DNA from: Lysobacterales bacterium
Lineage (GTDB): Bacteria > Pseudomonadota > Gammaproteobacteria > Xanthomonadales > Rhodanobacteraceae
Assembly: GCA_021324945.1 (NCBI GenBank)
Contig: JAJPID010000024.1
Location: forward strand, 1-41,961
Direction of reading: 5' to 3'
DNA length: 41,961 nucleotides
How positions within the stretch are numbered: the stretch's first letter is position 1; every line of letters begins with the position of its first letter. Both the position numbers and the translations under genes were made by a program. Below the pieces are notes generated by a model. The model searched no databases. It was not told the origin of the DNA and worked only from the letters and a program-made list of their open reading frames with translations. Of the stretch, positions 8,437-16,521 are shown piece by piece.

Positions 8437-9684
8437 TCAATCTTCCTGCGGTGTCGGGTTGGGGTTGTCGGCGGGCTTGTACTTGTTGTCGATCTTGATC
8501 TGCGCGCCGTTCTTCAGCTTCAACTGGCCGCTGGTGACGACCTGCGTGCCTTCCGGAATGCCGCTGAGGATCGCCACCTGGTCGCCGCGCGTCGGGCCTG
8601 TGGTGACGAAAGTCTGCCGCACCACCAACGCATCCGGCGGCGGCGTCTGCGACGTGCCCTGCTGCTTGCCGTCGCTCTTGGACGCGCCGGCATCAGTGCT
8701 GTCGCCGTTCTTGTTCGCTTCCTCGGCCTGCACCTGCTCGAATTCGCGTTCGGTCATCACCACATACACGGTTTCGCCGTATGGGTTGTAGACGATCGCC
8801 GTCTGCGGCAAGGTGAGATAGCGCACCTGTTCGCCGACATCCACGCTGACATTCGTGAACATGCCGGGCGTGAGCACGCCGTCGGGGTTCGGCACCGTGG
8901 CCTCGACCAGCACGTTGCGCGTGTCGTTGTCCACCTTGGGATTGATCGCGGTGACTTCGCCGGTGAACTCACGCTTGCCGAAGGCGTCCAGGTGCAGCGA
9001 CACCCTCTGGTTCGCGTGTACGCGCGCGAGTTCGCGTTGCGGCACGTAGAAATCCACGTACAGCGGATCCATCTGCTGCACGGTCACGATGGTGGTGCCG
9101 GCGTTGAGATAGGCGCCGGGATTGACGGTGATGATGCCCGCGCGGCCGGAGAACGGCGCGCGCAATTGCTTCTTGTCGACGTTGACCTGCTGCTGCGCCA
9201 CCGCGGCTTCCTTGGCCTTCAGGTCCGCCGCGGCGTTGTCGTAGTCGGCCTTGCTGATCGCTTGCACGGCGAGCTGCTGCTTGGCGCGCTCGAAGGTGAT
9301 CCTGGCCAGCGCTGCCGCGGCCTGCAACTGGTGCAGCTGTGCCACGTCCTCGCTGTCGCGCAATTGCAGCAGCACCTGACCCTGCTTCACGTCGTCACCG
9401 GATTTCAGATTCACCGCGGTGACGAGGCCGGAGACATCCAGCGCGAGATCGGCGCCGCGCGCCGCGCGCACCGTGCCGACCGCCGAGATCGCAGGCTGCC
9501 ACGGCTGATATTTCGCAATCGAAGTGGTGACGACCGCCGGCGCGGGTTTCGGGAAGCTGGCGATCATGCGCATCACAAGCAGCACCTTGATGCCGGCGAT
9601 GATCGCGATCAGCACCACCACGCCGATGATCATCAGGATCATGCGCTTCCTGGTACTCGGCTGCTTTTCCACAAGCGTTTGCAT
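8437..9684 (-). CDS. RND efflux periplasmic adaptor (membrane fusion protein)
   Basis: A 415-residue HlyD/AcrA-family adaptor. Residues 14-36 form an N-terminal membrane anchor without a lipobox. The first half of the biotinyl-lipoyl domain follows (LDVSGLVTAVNLKSGDDVKQGQ), then a helical hairpin at roughly 110-170 rich in Ala and Gln, then RAPFSGRAGIITVNPGAYLNAG, and a beta-barrel with PLYVDFYVPQRELARV. A polar insertion rich in Asn, Gly, Ser and Gln at about 325-365 looks like a surface loop and is unusual in length. It bridges the RND pump and the outer-membrane factor encoded on either side. The ATG at 9684 is unambiguous. Confidence 0.94.
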   Translation of the reverse strand: MQTLVEKQPSTRKRMILMIIGVVVLIAIIAGIKVLLVMRMIASFPKPAPAVVTTSIAKYQPWQPAISAVGTVRAARGADLALDVSGLVTAVNLKSGDDVKQGQVLLQLRDSEDVAQLHQLQAAAALARITFERAKQQLAVQAISKADYDNAAADLKAKEAAVAQQQVNVDKKQLRAPFSGRAGIITVNPGAYLNAGTTIVTVQQMDPLYVDFYVPQRELARVHANQRVSLHLDAFGKREFTGEVTAINPKVDNDTRNVLVEATVPNPDGVLTPGMFTNVSVDVGEQVRYLTLPQTAIVYNPYGETVYVVMTEREFEQVQAEEANKNGDSTDAGASKSDGKQQGTSQTPPPDALVVRQTFVTTGPTRGDQVAILSGIPEGTQVVTSGQLKLKNGAQIKIDNKYKPADNPNPTPQED

Positions 9685-9739
9685 AATTGTCCCTTTGCGA
9701 TCATCCCCGATCGGTTTGTCTGTGCGATCGTCCTTGATG

Positions 9740-9753
9740 GCTTGTCGACAAGC
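9740..9753. promoter_or_regulatory. Perfect 14-bp palindrome in the gap before the adaptor gene
   Basis: GCTTGTCGACAAGC is a perfect two-fold symmetric sequence in the 141-bp space between the outer-membrane factor stop and the adaptor start. It could be an operator for an internal promoter or a short hairpin. No matching regulator gene is seen nearby. Confidence 0.4.
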
Positions 9754-9825
9754 GGATGGCGCGTCTGTCGTGCTCTCGCTATCCGAAAGTCAAAGCACAC
9801 GTCCCGTGCGCGGTTTCAAGAAAAG

Positions 9826-11331
9826 CTATTTCTTTGCCGGGGCGGTGGTTGATGCCAATTTCGAATCGGCATCATTCCATCCGCCGCCCAGTGCGGCGTA
9901 GAGCGCAGCGGTGTCGGACAGGCGCGCGGCGCGCGCCTGGATCAGCGCGATGCGCGCCTGCTGGTACTGGCGTTCGGCATCCAGCAGTGTGAGGTAGTCC
10001 ACCGCGCCGACGCGATACTGGCTGCGTGTGAGATCGAGACGCTTCGATGCCGATTGCTCGGCGATGTTTTGCGCGGCCAAACCTTGCGCGTCGAAATCCA
10101 ACGCCTGCAGCGAATCGGCGACATTCTGGAAGGCAGTCAGCACGGTCTGCTGCCAATCGGCGAGCGCAGCATCCATCGCCGCCTGCGCCGCGCGTTTCTT
10201 GTGCAGCAATTCGCCGCCATGGAAGATCGGCTGCAACAGATTCAAACCCAGCGACCACGCCCCGGTGCCGGCGGTGAACAGATCGCCCGATTTCAATGCC
10301 TGCGAGCCGGCGCTGCCGGAGAGCGTGATCTGCGGCAGCATGTTGGCGATCGACACGCCGACGTTCGCGGTCGCGGCATGCAATTGCGCGCTGGATGCGC
10401 GGATGTCCGGCCGCTGCTCGACGATCTTCGAGGGCAGGCTGACCGGCACGTCCTGCGGCAGCGTCACATTCGCCAGTTCGATCGGCTGCAACTGCAATTG
10501 CGCGGGAGGGATGCCGAGATACGTCGCCAGTTGATCCTGCGTGGCGGAAAGCTGTTTGCGCAACGGCGGCAGCGTGGCTTCGGTTGCGGCCAGCTGCGAC
10601 TGCACCGCCAGCGTATCGGACAGCGATTTCGCACCGATCGCCTGCTGCTTGCGCGCGATATCGAGTTCCTTGCGCAAGGAATCGGCGATTTCCTCAGTCG
10701 CACGCACCTGTTCGCGCAGGGAGGCTTCCTGCAGCGACGCGGTCACGACATTGGTGGCGAGGATCAGGTAGGTCGCATCCAGTTGCGCGCGCTGCGCATC
10801 GGCCAACGCGGATTGCGCTTCGACGCCGCGGCGCACGCCGCCGAAGATGTCGAAGACGTAGCCGACACTGACGCCCGCGTTGTAGACCGTGTACGGGCCG
10901 GTTGCGCCGCCTGCGGCTTGCACGCTGGACAACTTGCTGCGCGTCGCGCCGGCATTGGCATCCAGCGACGGAAACAAACCGCCGCGTGCGGCCTTGGCGT
11001 TCTCTTCGGCTTCGCGCAGGGTGGCGCGCGCGGAGGCGATCGTCGGCGAATGCGCCAGCGCCTCATTCACGCGACGGTTCAGTTCGTCGTTGCCGAACGT
11101 CGTCCACCAGTGCTGTGGCACGTCCTGGCCCTCGAGAAAACGCTGCGCGTCGCCGCCGGCCGTGTCCGTGGAAACCGTCTGCGCCGGCAACGGCTGCACG
11201 GTGTAACGGTCCACCGACGGTGCGTCGGGGCGATGGTAGTTCGGCCCCACCGCGCAACCGGCGAGCGCCAGCATCAGGGCGCCGGCCAGCGTGCGCGGCG
11301 TCAGCGAGGGAAAAGGTTTGAGATCGATCAT
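9826..11331 (-). CDS. Outer-membrane efflux lipoprotein (OprM/NodT family)
   Basis: A 501-residue TolC-type outer-membrane duct. The lipobox LALAGC places the acylated Cys at residue 26, followed by AVGPNYHRPD, the standard start of the mature NodT family. Two repeats of long alpha-helical hairpins rich in Ala, Gln and Leu follow, as expected for two OEP domains. It is the first gene of the leftward operon, so the order is outer-membrane factor, adaptor, pump. The ATG at 11331 gives a normal lipoprotein signal; an in-frame start at 11379 would add 16 residues with no signal features. A promoter and an operator-like site lie about 55-95 bp upstream. Confidence 0.93.
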   Translation of the reverse strand: MIDLKPFPSLTPRTLAGALMLALAGCAVGPNYHRPDAPSVDRYTVQPLPAQTVSTDTAGGDAQRFLEGQDVPQHWWTTFGNDELNRRVNEALAHSPTIASARATLREAEENAKAARGGLFPSLDANAGATRSKLSSVQAAGGATGPYTVYNAGVSVGYVFDIFGGVRRGVEAQSALADAQRAQLDATYLILATNVVTASLQEASLREQVRATEEIADSLRKELDIARKQQAIGAKSLSDTLAVQSQLAATEATLPPLRKQLSATQDQLATYLGIPPAQLQLQPIELANVTLPQDVPVSLPSKIVEQRPDIRASSAQLHAATANVGVSIANMLPQITLSGSAGSQALKSGDLFTAGTGAWSLGLNLLQPIFHGGELLHKKRAAQAAMDAALADWQQTVLTAFQNVADSLQALDFDAQGLAAQNIAEQSASKRLDLTRSQYRVGAVDYLTLLDAERQYQQARIALIQARAARLSDTAALYAALGGGWNDADSKLASTTAPAKK

Positions 11332-11385
11332 CGGGATGCCGGGAATCTCGCAACGCGGCGGGTCAGAGCGCCCGGCCATAATTGA

Positions 11386-11425
11386 ACCGGTCGGTAAAGA
11401 TATTGGAATTTATTTTCAAATGCAA
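11386..11425 (-). promoter_or_regulatory. Candidate sigma-70 promoter with TetR-type operator for the efflux operon
   Basis: On the minus strand TTGCAT (11425-11420) and TATCTT (11402-11397) are 17 bp apart and could act as -35 and -10 boxes. Immediately downstream is the symmetric core ACCG-GT-CGGT at 11386-11395, the kind of half-site pair bound by many TetR-family efflux repressors. Binding there would cover the transcription start. No regulator gene is adjacent, so the repressor would be encoded elsewhere. Confidence 0.45.
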
Positions 11426-11448
11426 ATGTTGTTCAAGCTAGGGTCGAA

Positions 11449-11492
11449 AGTCCCGGCCCTCGCTCATGACATCCGTCATGTATGGCGGGACT
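11449..11492. promoter_or_regulatory. Nested inverted repeat upstream of the efflux promoter
   Basis: The core CATGAC-ATCC-GTCATG spans 11465-11480 and is flanked by AGTCCCG (11449-11455) and its exact inverse CGGGACT (11486-11492). The two symmetric pairs do not share a common centre exactly. The site lies about 25 bp upstream of the -35 candidate, a position suited to an activator. Confidence 0.45.
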
Positions 11493-11811
11493 CGTCTTAC
11501 TCAATAGACCCATATTCGATGACGAACGTGACCGCGGCGTTTCGACATGTGTCCGTACCAAAAAGATGCAAGGCATGACCAATGCCATGTGCGATTCGCG
11601 TCTGGAATAGGTCTCGCTGATGCCATTCCCATCCCGTCCGAAGGCGAAGGGGACGAGTGCACCAGCTTTCCGCCCCCTTCAAGGGGAAACTGGCGCGCTG
11701 AGGACCGCAGGTTTGCGCGCCGATGAGTGCCCACAGCAGGAGCCAAGGGGGTTGCTTGGCGAGGTCGAAGGAAGTCCAAGCCTGGCAACCTTTGGGTGGA
11801 ATAGTGGGCCT

Positions 11812-12903
11812 TCAACGATGGGGCTGCGACAAATACTCGGCACTCTGCATCTCGATCAGCCGGCTGGCGGTTCGCGCGAATTCCGCGCGCAGACGTTTGC
11901 CATCGTAGAGCTCGATCGCGGGCGCGGCTGCCGATAGCGCCACTTTCACGCGGCGATCGTACAACTCGTCGATCAATTGCACGAAACGGCGCGCTGCATC
12001 TTCGCTCGTCGGCGTGAACTGCGGCACCTCGGAAATCAGGATCGCCGGAAACTCACGCGCCAGCTCGATGTAATCGGCCGTGCCGCGCGGTCCTTCACAC
12101 AGCGCGGCGAAATCGAACCACACGACGGTGCGGGCCGTGCGCCGCACCGGGATTTCGCGTCCGTTGATTTGCAGTGTGCCGCCTTGCTGCATCGGCCCGC
12201 GCGCCAGGCTGTCAAACAATGCAGCCAGCCCGCGCTCGGCCTGCGGACCCGGCGGCGTCAGATACACCGGCGCGCGCGTCAGCGCGCGCAACCGCCAGTC
12301 GTGTGGTGATGCCAGCTCCAGCACGCGGCAATGTTTTTCGATCAGCGCGATCGCAGGTAGAAAGCGCGCGCGCTGCAAGCCGTCGCGATAGAGATCGCGC
12401 GGCGCAGTGTTGGATGTCGCCACCAGCGCGACGCCGCGCTTGAACAGCGCCTGCAACAAATTGGCGAGAATCATCGCATCGCCGATATCCTGCACCATGA
12501 ATTCGTCTAGGCACAGTACACGCGTGCGTTCCGCCAATTTTGCGGCGACTTCGCGCAGCGGGTCACGGCGCTCGCTCAAGTCCCGCAGTCGCAAGTGCAC
12601 GTCCAGCATGAAGACGTGAAAATGCGCGCGGCGTACGATGTCGGGCGGCAGCGATTGCGCGAACAGATCCATCAGCATCGTCTTGCCGCGTCCGACCGCG
12701 CCGTACAGATAGATGCCTTGCGGGGCGGCCTCTCGGCGCAATCGCGTCAACCACGGCTTCGGCGCCAGCAACTGCACGCGCAATCGGTCGAATTCAGCGA
12801 GCAGCGCGCGCTGAGCCGCGTCATCCTGCCACTCATGCGCGGCCACGCCTTGCGCATAGCGCTGCGACAACATCGAGGCATTTTCGATCGGGGCGGAATC
12901 CAC
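11812..12903 (-). CDS. zapE: Cell division protein ZapE (AFG1-family ATPase)
   Basis: A 363-residue P-loop ATPase of the AFG1/ZapE family, which in E. coli acts at the division ring and under stress. Walker A is GAVGRGKT at residues 68-75, Walker B is LCLDEF at 130-135, and the following MVQDIGDAMIL is the family's conserved sensor region. Length is normal. The start used is a GTG at 12903, nine bases after the stop of the upstream hydrolase gene; an ATG at 12873 is the alternative, and neither has a strong ribosome binding site. The two genes probably share one transcript. Confidence 0.93.
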   Translation of the reverse strand: MDSAPIENASMLSQRYAQGVAAHEWQDDAAQRALLAEFDRLRVQLLAPKPWLTRLRREAAPQGIYLYGAVGRGKTMLMDLFAQSLPPDIVRRAHFHVFMLDVHLRLRDLSERRDPLREVAAKLAERTRVLCLDEFMVQDIGDAMILANLLQALFKRGVALVATSNTAPRDLYRDGLQRARFLPAIALIEKHCRVLELASPHDWRLRALTRAPVYLTPPGPQAERGLAALFDSLARGPMQQGGTLQINGREIPVRRTARTVVWFDFAALCEGPRGTADYIELAREFPAILISEVPQFTPTSEDAARRFVQLIDELYDRRVKVALSAAAPAIELYDGKRLRAEFARTASRLIEMQSAEYLSQPHR

Positions 12904-12912
12904 GCGACCGGA

Positions 12913-13614
12913 TCACGCTTCCGTGCGTAATGGCGGCAACCACGCTCGCACCGCATTCTTCACCGCCCCGCGCAGATCCATCAGTCGGCGATGGAAGAAA
13001 TGTCCGGTTTCAGGCATGCGCACCAGCGTCGGGTGTACTTCCAGCGTTTCGATCCAGTCGAACACGCCCTGCGGCTCGACGATCTCGTCGTCCTCACCCT
13101 GCACGATCAGCCAAGGGCACTCCGGCATTGCCACGCCTTCAAAATCCCAGCGGCCGACCGGCGGCGCGATCGTGATCAGCGCATCCGCCGCGAGCGAACG
13201 CGCGGTGCGCAGAGCGACATAGGAGCCGAACGAAAATCCGGCCAGCCAAAGCTTATCGTTCGGACGCACGCGCCGTACCCATTGCGCAACCGCAACCAGG
13301 TCGCCGCTCTCGCCGTCGCCTTCGTCGTATTCGCCCTGCGACTGGCCCACGCCCCGGAAGTTGAAGCGTACGGTGTCCAAACCCGATTCGCGCAAGCTGC
13401 GCTCCAGCATCGTCACGACTTTGTTGCGCAGGCTGCCCCCATGCTGCGGATGCGGATGGCAGATGGCCGCCGTGCCCGCTCGCGCCTCGTCCGGCCTGGC
13501 CGTGGCTGTGGCCACTTCCAGCCGTCCTGCCGGGCCTGGAAACGCATATTCCTGAGCGCCTCGCGGGAACTCCGTAGGCGGGTGGAAAGACGTCGACGGC
13601 TGCGGATCGCTCAT
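12913..13614 (-). CDS. Alpha/beta hydrolase (dienelactone hydrolase-like)
   Basis: A 233-residue cytosolic alpha/beta hydrolase. The nucleophile elbow is GFSFGS, the acid lies in GEDDEIVEP and the His is in TGHFFH, giving a complete catalytic triad. The N-terminal part has CHPHPQHGGSLRNKV and FNFRGVGQSQG, features of a small family often annotated as 'alpha/beta hydrolase, COG2945'. Its substrate is unknown. The ATG at 13614 starts the conserved protein; the longer open frame upstream runs into a repeat-rich region and is not believed. It is followed by zapE after 9 bp. Confidence 0.88.
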   Translation of the reverse strand: MSDPQPSTSFHPPTEFPRGAQEYAFPGPAGRLEVATATARPDEARAGTAAICHPHPQHGGSLRNKVVTMLERSLRESGLDTVRFNFRGVGQSQGEYDEGDGESGDLVAVAQWVRRVRPNDKLWLAGFSFGSYVALRTARSLAADALITIAPPVGRWDFEGVAMPECPWLIVQGEDDEIVEPQGVFDWIETLEVHPTLVRMPETGHFFHRRLMDLRGAVKNAVRAWLPPLRTEA

Positions 13615-14070
13615 CGGAACATGATACCGAAGCACAAAGGCGAGCAAGCGCAGGCCACGGATGGCCACATTGAGCGGGCTTCCAGCGCCGTCGCATGAAG
13701 CTGACCATCGCAGCCGGGCAGGCGGGAAAGGCGCGCCAGTTTGAGCACGGGGACGCGCGAATTCGCACCGGCACGCGCTCGGCGAGAATCGCGGGGGTGA
13801 GGCAGCGCGCATAGCCGTTGCCGTGAATGGCATCGGCTGCGCTGCCGAACACCTGCACATGGATGCCGGCCGGGAAGCAATCCAAGGATGGCTGCTCGCG
13901 GATAATTTGCAGCCAACCGGATGTTGGCTCGACCGTCTTGCCGGCGCGATCGTTTTGGCGACTTTTGCCGAAAGAAAAGTCGCCCGCTCGTGGCAGCGAG
14001 CGGGACCCAGAGCAATTTTGCTGGAAAGCAAACCGGATTCCGGCTTGCGCCGGAATGACGGAAGCGAATG
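13615..14070. other. Gene-free stretch with repeats
   Basis: These 456 bp lie between the hydrolase start and the cytochrome stop. No gene is supported. The right half is a composite of palindromes (listed separately). The left half shows nothing beyond the expected promoter region of the hydrolase-zapE pair. Confidence 0.6.
13951..14060. repeat. Composite palindromic repeat region
   Basis: Three hairpins occur in a row. GCGACTTTT (13958-13966) pairs with AAAAGTCGC (13975-13983). CCCGCTCG (13983-13990) pairs with CGAGCGGG (13997-14004). ATTCCGGC (14037-14044) pairs with GCCGGAAT (14049-14056), followed by GACG. The last is the same REP type as at 682-722. On the minus strand the first two lie downstream of the cytochrome gene and could serve as its transcription end. 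Confidence 0.7.
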
Positions 14071-14604
14071 TCAGTGCACTTGGCTTACCATCCACTTCAC
14101 CGTCGCTTCGACCTGCGCGTCGGTGAGCGCGGGGTTGCCGCCCTTGGCCGGCATGTGGTTGCCGTCCGGGCCGGTGTAGCCGCCGATCGCGTGCTTGACC
14201 AGCGTGTCGATGCCTTCGGCGATGCGCGGCGCCCAGTCGGCCTTGTTGCCGAGCTTCGGCGCGCCGGTCACGCCGGCATCGTGGCAGCTATGGCAGAGAT
14301 TGCCGTAGATCGTCTTGCCGTCGGTCGTGCCGCCGTAGGCCACCTGCGAGGCCGCGGCCTTGGCCGCGGCGGCCTGCTGTTCCAGCATCGCCTCGCGTCC
14401 CGTGGCGCCCGCGTAATCACCGCCGACCGGCATGATGCGCTCGCCGGCTTCGCGGATCTGCGCGGTGTCGGCCTCTTTCGGCATCGAGGCGTGCACCAGC
14501 AGGCCGATCACGACAAAACCGACGGCCACGGCCGCCAGCGCCGCGATCATGATCGCGAAGTGGCGCATGAAGGTGCGGTCGGAGGGCGTCAGATGATCGC
14601 TCAC
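14071..14604 (-). CDS. Cytochrome c5 family protein
   Basis: A 177-residue protein with one N-terminal membrane helix at about residues 15-37 and a single haem-binding site CHSCH at 104-108. The likely axial Met151 lies in NHMPAKGG. A linker rich in Ala joins anchor and haem domain. Such c5-type cytochromes carry electrons to terminal oxidases or reductases on the periplasmic face. The GTG at 14604 is chosen because GGGAG sits seven bases before it; an internal ATG (residue 13) is weaker. The gene stands alone between Ku and a repeat region. Confidence 0.9.
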   Translation of the reverse strand: MSDHLTPSDRTFMRHFAIMIAALAAVAVGFVVIGLLVHASMPKEADTAQIREAGERIMPVGGDYAGATGREAMLEQQAAAAKAAASQVAYGGTTDGKTIYGNLCHSCHDAGVTGAPKLGNKADWAPRIAEGIDTLVKHAIGGYTGPDGNHMPAKGGNPALTDAQVEATVKWMVSQVH

Positions 14605-14737
14605 GGATGAACTCCCGGTTGTTCTGGCGTGCCGTTCTGGCCGAGGCAGCGGCCGCACCAGCCCTTGCGGCACGCCCAAAGCGCTGAAGTATAACCGTGC
14701 CGCAGCTTGTGGCAAAAGCGCAGTCGAACCGCCGCGC

Positions 14738-15649
14738 TCAGGACGCCTTGCGCTTCTTCGCCGGCCGTTTCCGCGCGGACTTCGCGGATTTCTTCGCCGC
14801 CTTCTTCGCCGTCTTCGTGGATGCGCGTTCGGCGGCCGGCGTGCGCTTGTTGCTCTCGATGCTCTTCTTCAGCAGTGACATGAAATCCACCACGTTGGTG
14901 GCGGCGTTCTTGGGCATCTCTGTTTCTTCCGTTCTCGGCGCGCGCACCGTGCCCTCCTGTGCTTTCACGCGCTCCTCGATGACCTTGCGCAAGCGCGCAC
15001 GGAAATCGTCGCGATATGCTTCCGGCTTCCACTCGCCGATCATGGATTTCACCAGCGTCTCAGCCATGTCCAGTTCCTTCGGACTGACGCGATAAGCCGA
15101 GAGTTTCTTGTCCGGGAATGCATATTCATCCGCGCTCACCAATTCCTGCGGGTAGCGCAGCAGCATCAGCAACAAGGCTTCGTCGCGCGGCATCACCAAT
15201 GCGAGGTATTCGCGCGTGCGGATCACCACGCGCGCAAGGCCTGCGGTTTTCAAGCGCTTCAGGGTTTCCCGCAGCAGCACGTAACCCTTCTCGGCCTTCT
15301 TCGCCGGCACCAAGTAATACGGCTTCTCGAAATATTCCACGCCGATGTCCTCGGGATCGACGAAGGCCTCGATGTCCACCGATTCCGTGGATTCCGGCGC
15401 GGCCTTGGCGAAATCCTCCTTTTCGATCACGACATAACTGCCCTTGTCGTATTCGAACGCCTTGACGATGTCCTTCCACGGCACTTCTTCGCCGGTTTCC
15501 TCGTTGACGCGCTCGTAGCGGATCGGCGCGTTGTTGCGCGAATCCAGCATCCGGAAATGCAGGTCCGTTTGCCGTTCCGCGGTCATCAATTGCACAGGGA
15601 TGTTCAACAGACCGAAGGTGATGGTGCCGCTCCAGATGGGCCTTGGCAT
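14738..15649 (-). CDS. ku: Ku DNA end-binding protein
   Basis: A 303-residue bacterial Ku that binds double-strand ends as a homodimer for non-homologous end joining. It starts with the family signature MPRPIWSGTITFGLLNIPV and contains the core segments ERVNEETGEEVPW and YYLVPAKKAEKGYVLLRETL (quoted within limits). The last 35 residues are very rich in Lys, Ala and Arg, a basic tail known to extend DNA binding in some Ku proteins. The ATG at 15649 has the ribosome site AAGGAGGATC. The usual partner ligase LigD is not in the window. Confidence 0.97.
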   Translation of the reverse strand: MPRPIWSGTITFGLLNIPVQLMTAERQTDLHFRMLDSRNNAPIRYERVNEETGEEVPWKDIVKAFEYDKGSYVVIEKEDFAKAAPESTESVDIEAFVDPEDIGVEYFEKPYYLVPAKKAEKGYVLLRETLKRLKTAGLARVVIRTREYLALVMPRDEALLLMLLRYPQELVSADEYAFPDKKLSAYRVSPKELDMAETLVKSMIGEWKPEAYRDDFRARLRKVIEERVKAQEGTVRAPRTEETEMPKNAATNVVDFMSLLKKSIESNKRTPAAERASTKTAKKAAKKSAKSARKRPAKKRKAS

Positions 15650-15696
15650 TTCGATCCTCCTTGAAAACCGGGCAGCCATTATGCGCCCGGCCGCGC

Positions 15697-16521
15697 TCAC
15701 GAACGCAAGCCCACCCCTTTGTGCAATAACGTCAGCGCGACCGCGCCGAGCGCCGCGGTGAAGGCGCACATCACGAGATAGGCGATCCACAGTGACACGT
15801 CGCTAACCCCGAGTACGCCGTACCGGAAGGCATTGACCATGTACAGGATCGGATTCACCAGCGACACCGTATGCCACGGTTCGCCGAGCATGTTCACCGA
15901 GTAGAACACGCCGCCGAGATAGGTCAGCGGCGTCAGCACGAAGGTCGGCACGATGGCAATGTCGTCGAATTTCTTGGCGAACATCGCGTTGATGAAACCG
16001 GCCAGCGAGAAGATCGTCGAGCCGAGCAGCACGGTCGTGATCGCGACCAGCGGATGCGCCAGATGCAGCGAGGTGAACAACAGCGCGATGGCCAGCACGA
16101 TCGCGCCGACGAAAAGTCCGCGCAACACCGCGCCGGCCACGTAACCCGAGAGCACCACCCAGCTCGGCATCGGCGAGGCCAGCAGTTCTTCGACATAACG
16201 GCCGAATTTGGAACCGAAGAAGCTGGACGTGATGTTGCCGTAGGAATTGGTGATCACGCTCATCATCACCAGGCCCGGCACGATGTACTGCATGTAGCTG
16301 AAGCCATGCATCGGCCCGATGCGGCGGCCGATCAGCGTGCCGAAGATCACGAAGTACAGCGTCATCGTGATTGCTGGCGGTACCAGCGTCTGCGACCAGA
16401 TGCGTACCATCCGTCGTACTTCGCGGCGCGTAATGGTGTAGAGCGCGATCGCATTCGCGCGCGCGACAGAGAAATCGCGCGTCTCGGCATTGATCAGCGC
16501 CTCGCTGTGCAAGTCATTCAT
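15697..16521 (-). CDS. ABC-2 type transporter permease (YadH-like)
   Basis: A 274-residue membrane protein with six predicted helices and the ABC-2 family arrangement, including the GPMHGFSYMQYIVPGLVMM region, the SPMPSWVVLSGYVAGAVLRG segment and a late PLTYLGGVFY motif. It matches the YadH branch, whose substrate is unknown. Its ATG overlaps the stop of the ATPase gene by four bases (ATGA), so the two are translationally coupled and form one exporter. Length is normal for the family. Confidence 0.93.
   Translation of the reverse strand: MNDLHSEALINAETRDFSVARANAIALYTITRREVRRMVRIWSQTLVPPAITMTLYFVIFGTLIGRRIGPMHGFSYMQYIVPGLVMMSVITNSYGNITSSFFGSKFGRYVEELLASPMPSWVVLSGYVAGAVLRGLFVGAIVLAIALLFTSLHLAHPLVAITTVLLGSTIFSLAGFINAMFAKKFDDIAIVPTFVLTPLTYLGGVFYSVNMLGEPWHTVSLVNPILYMVNAFRYGVLGVSDVSLWIAYLVMCAFTAALGAVALTLLHKGVGLRS

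Larger units (their letters stand above)
11380..11811. other. Gene-free regulatory/repeat stretch before the efflux operon
   Basis: These 432 bp separate the zapE stop from the efflux operon start and hold no credible gene. The left 110 bp are AT-rich and carry the promoter and operator candidates listed separately. The right part (about 11600-11800) has low-complexity palindromes such as CCCCTTCAAGGGG, and a leftward 104-codon open frame that looks like repeat-derived noise. Confidence 0.6.

Noticed and set aside
8155-9852. Rightward 565-codon open frame
   Set aside because: It is antisense to the adaptor gene and the pump start; no domain and a typical shadow composition.
11501-11815. Leftward 104-codon open frame upstream of the efflux operon
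   Set aside because: It is built from low-complexity repeat DNA, has no ribosome site or domain, and overlaps regulatory palindromes.
13615-14031. N-terminal extension of the alpha/beta hydrolase frame
   Set aside because: It would cover a repeat-rich stretch and add about 139 residues unrelated to the family; the ATG at 13614 begins the conserved part.
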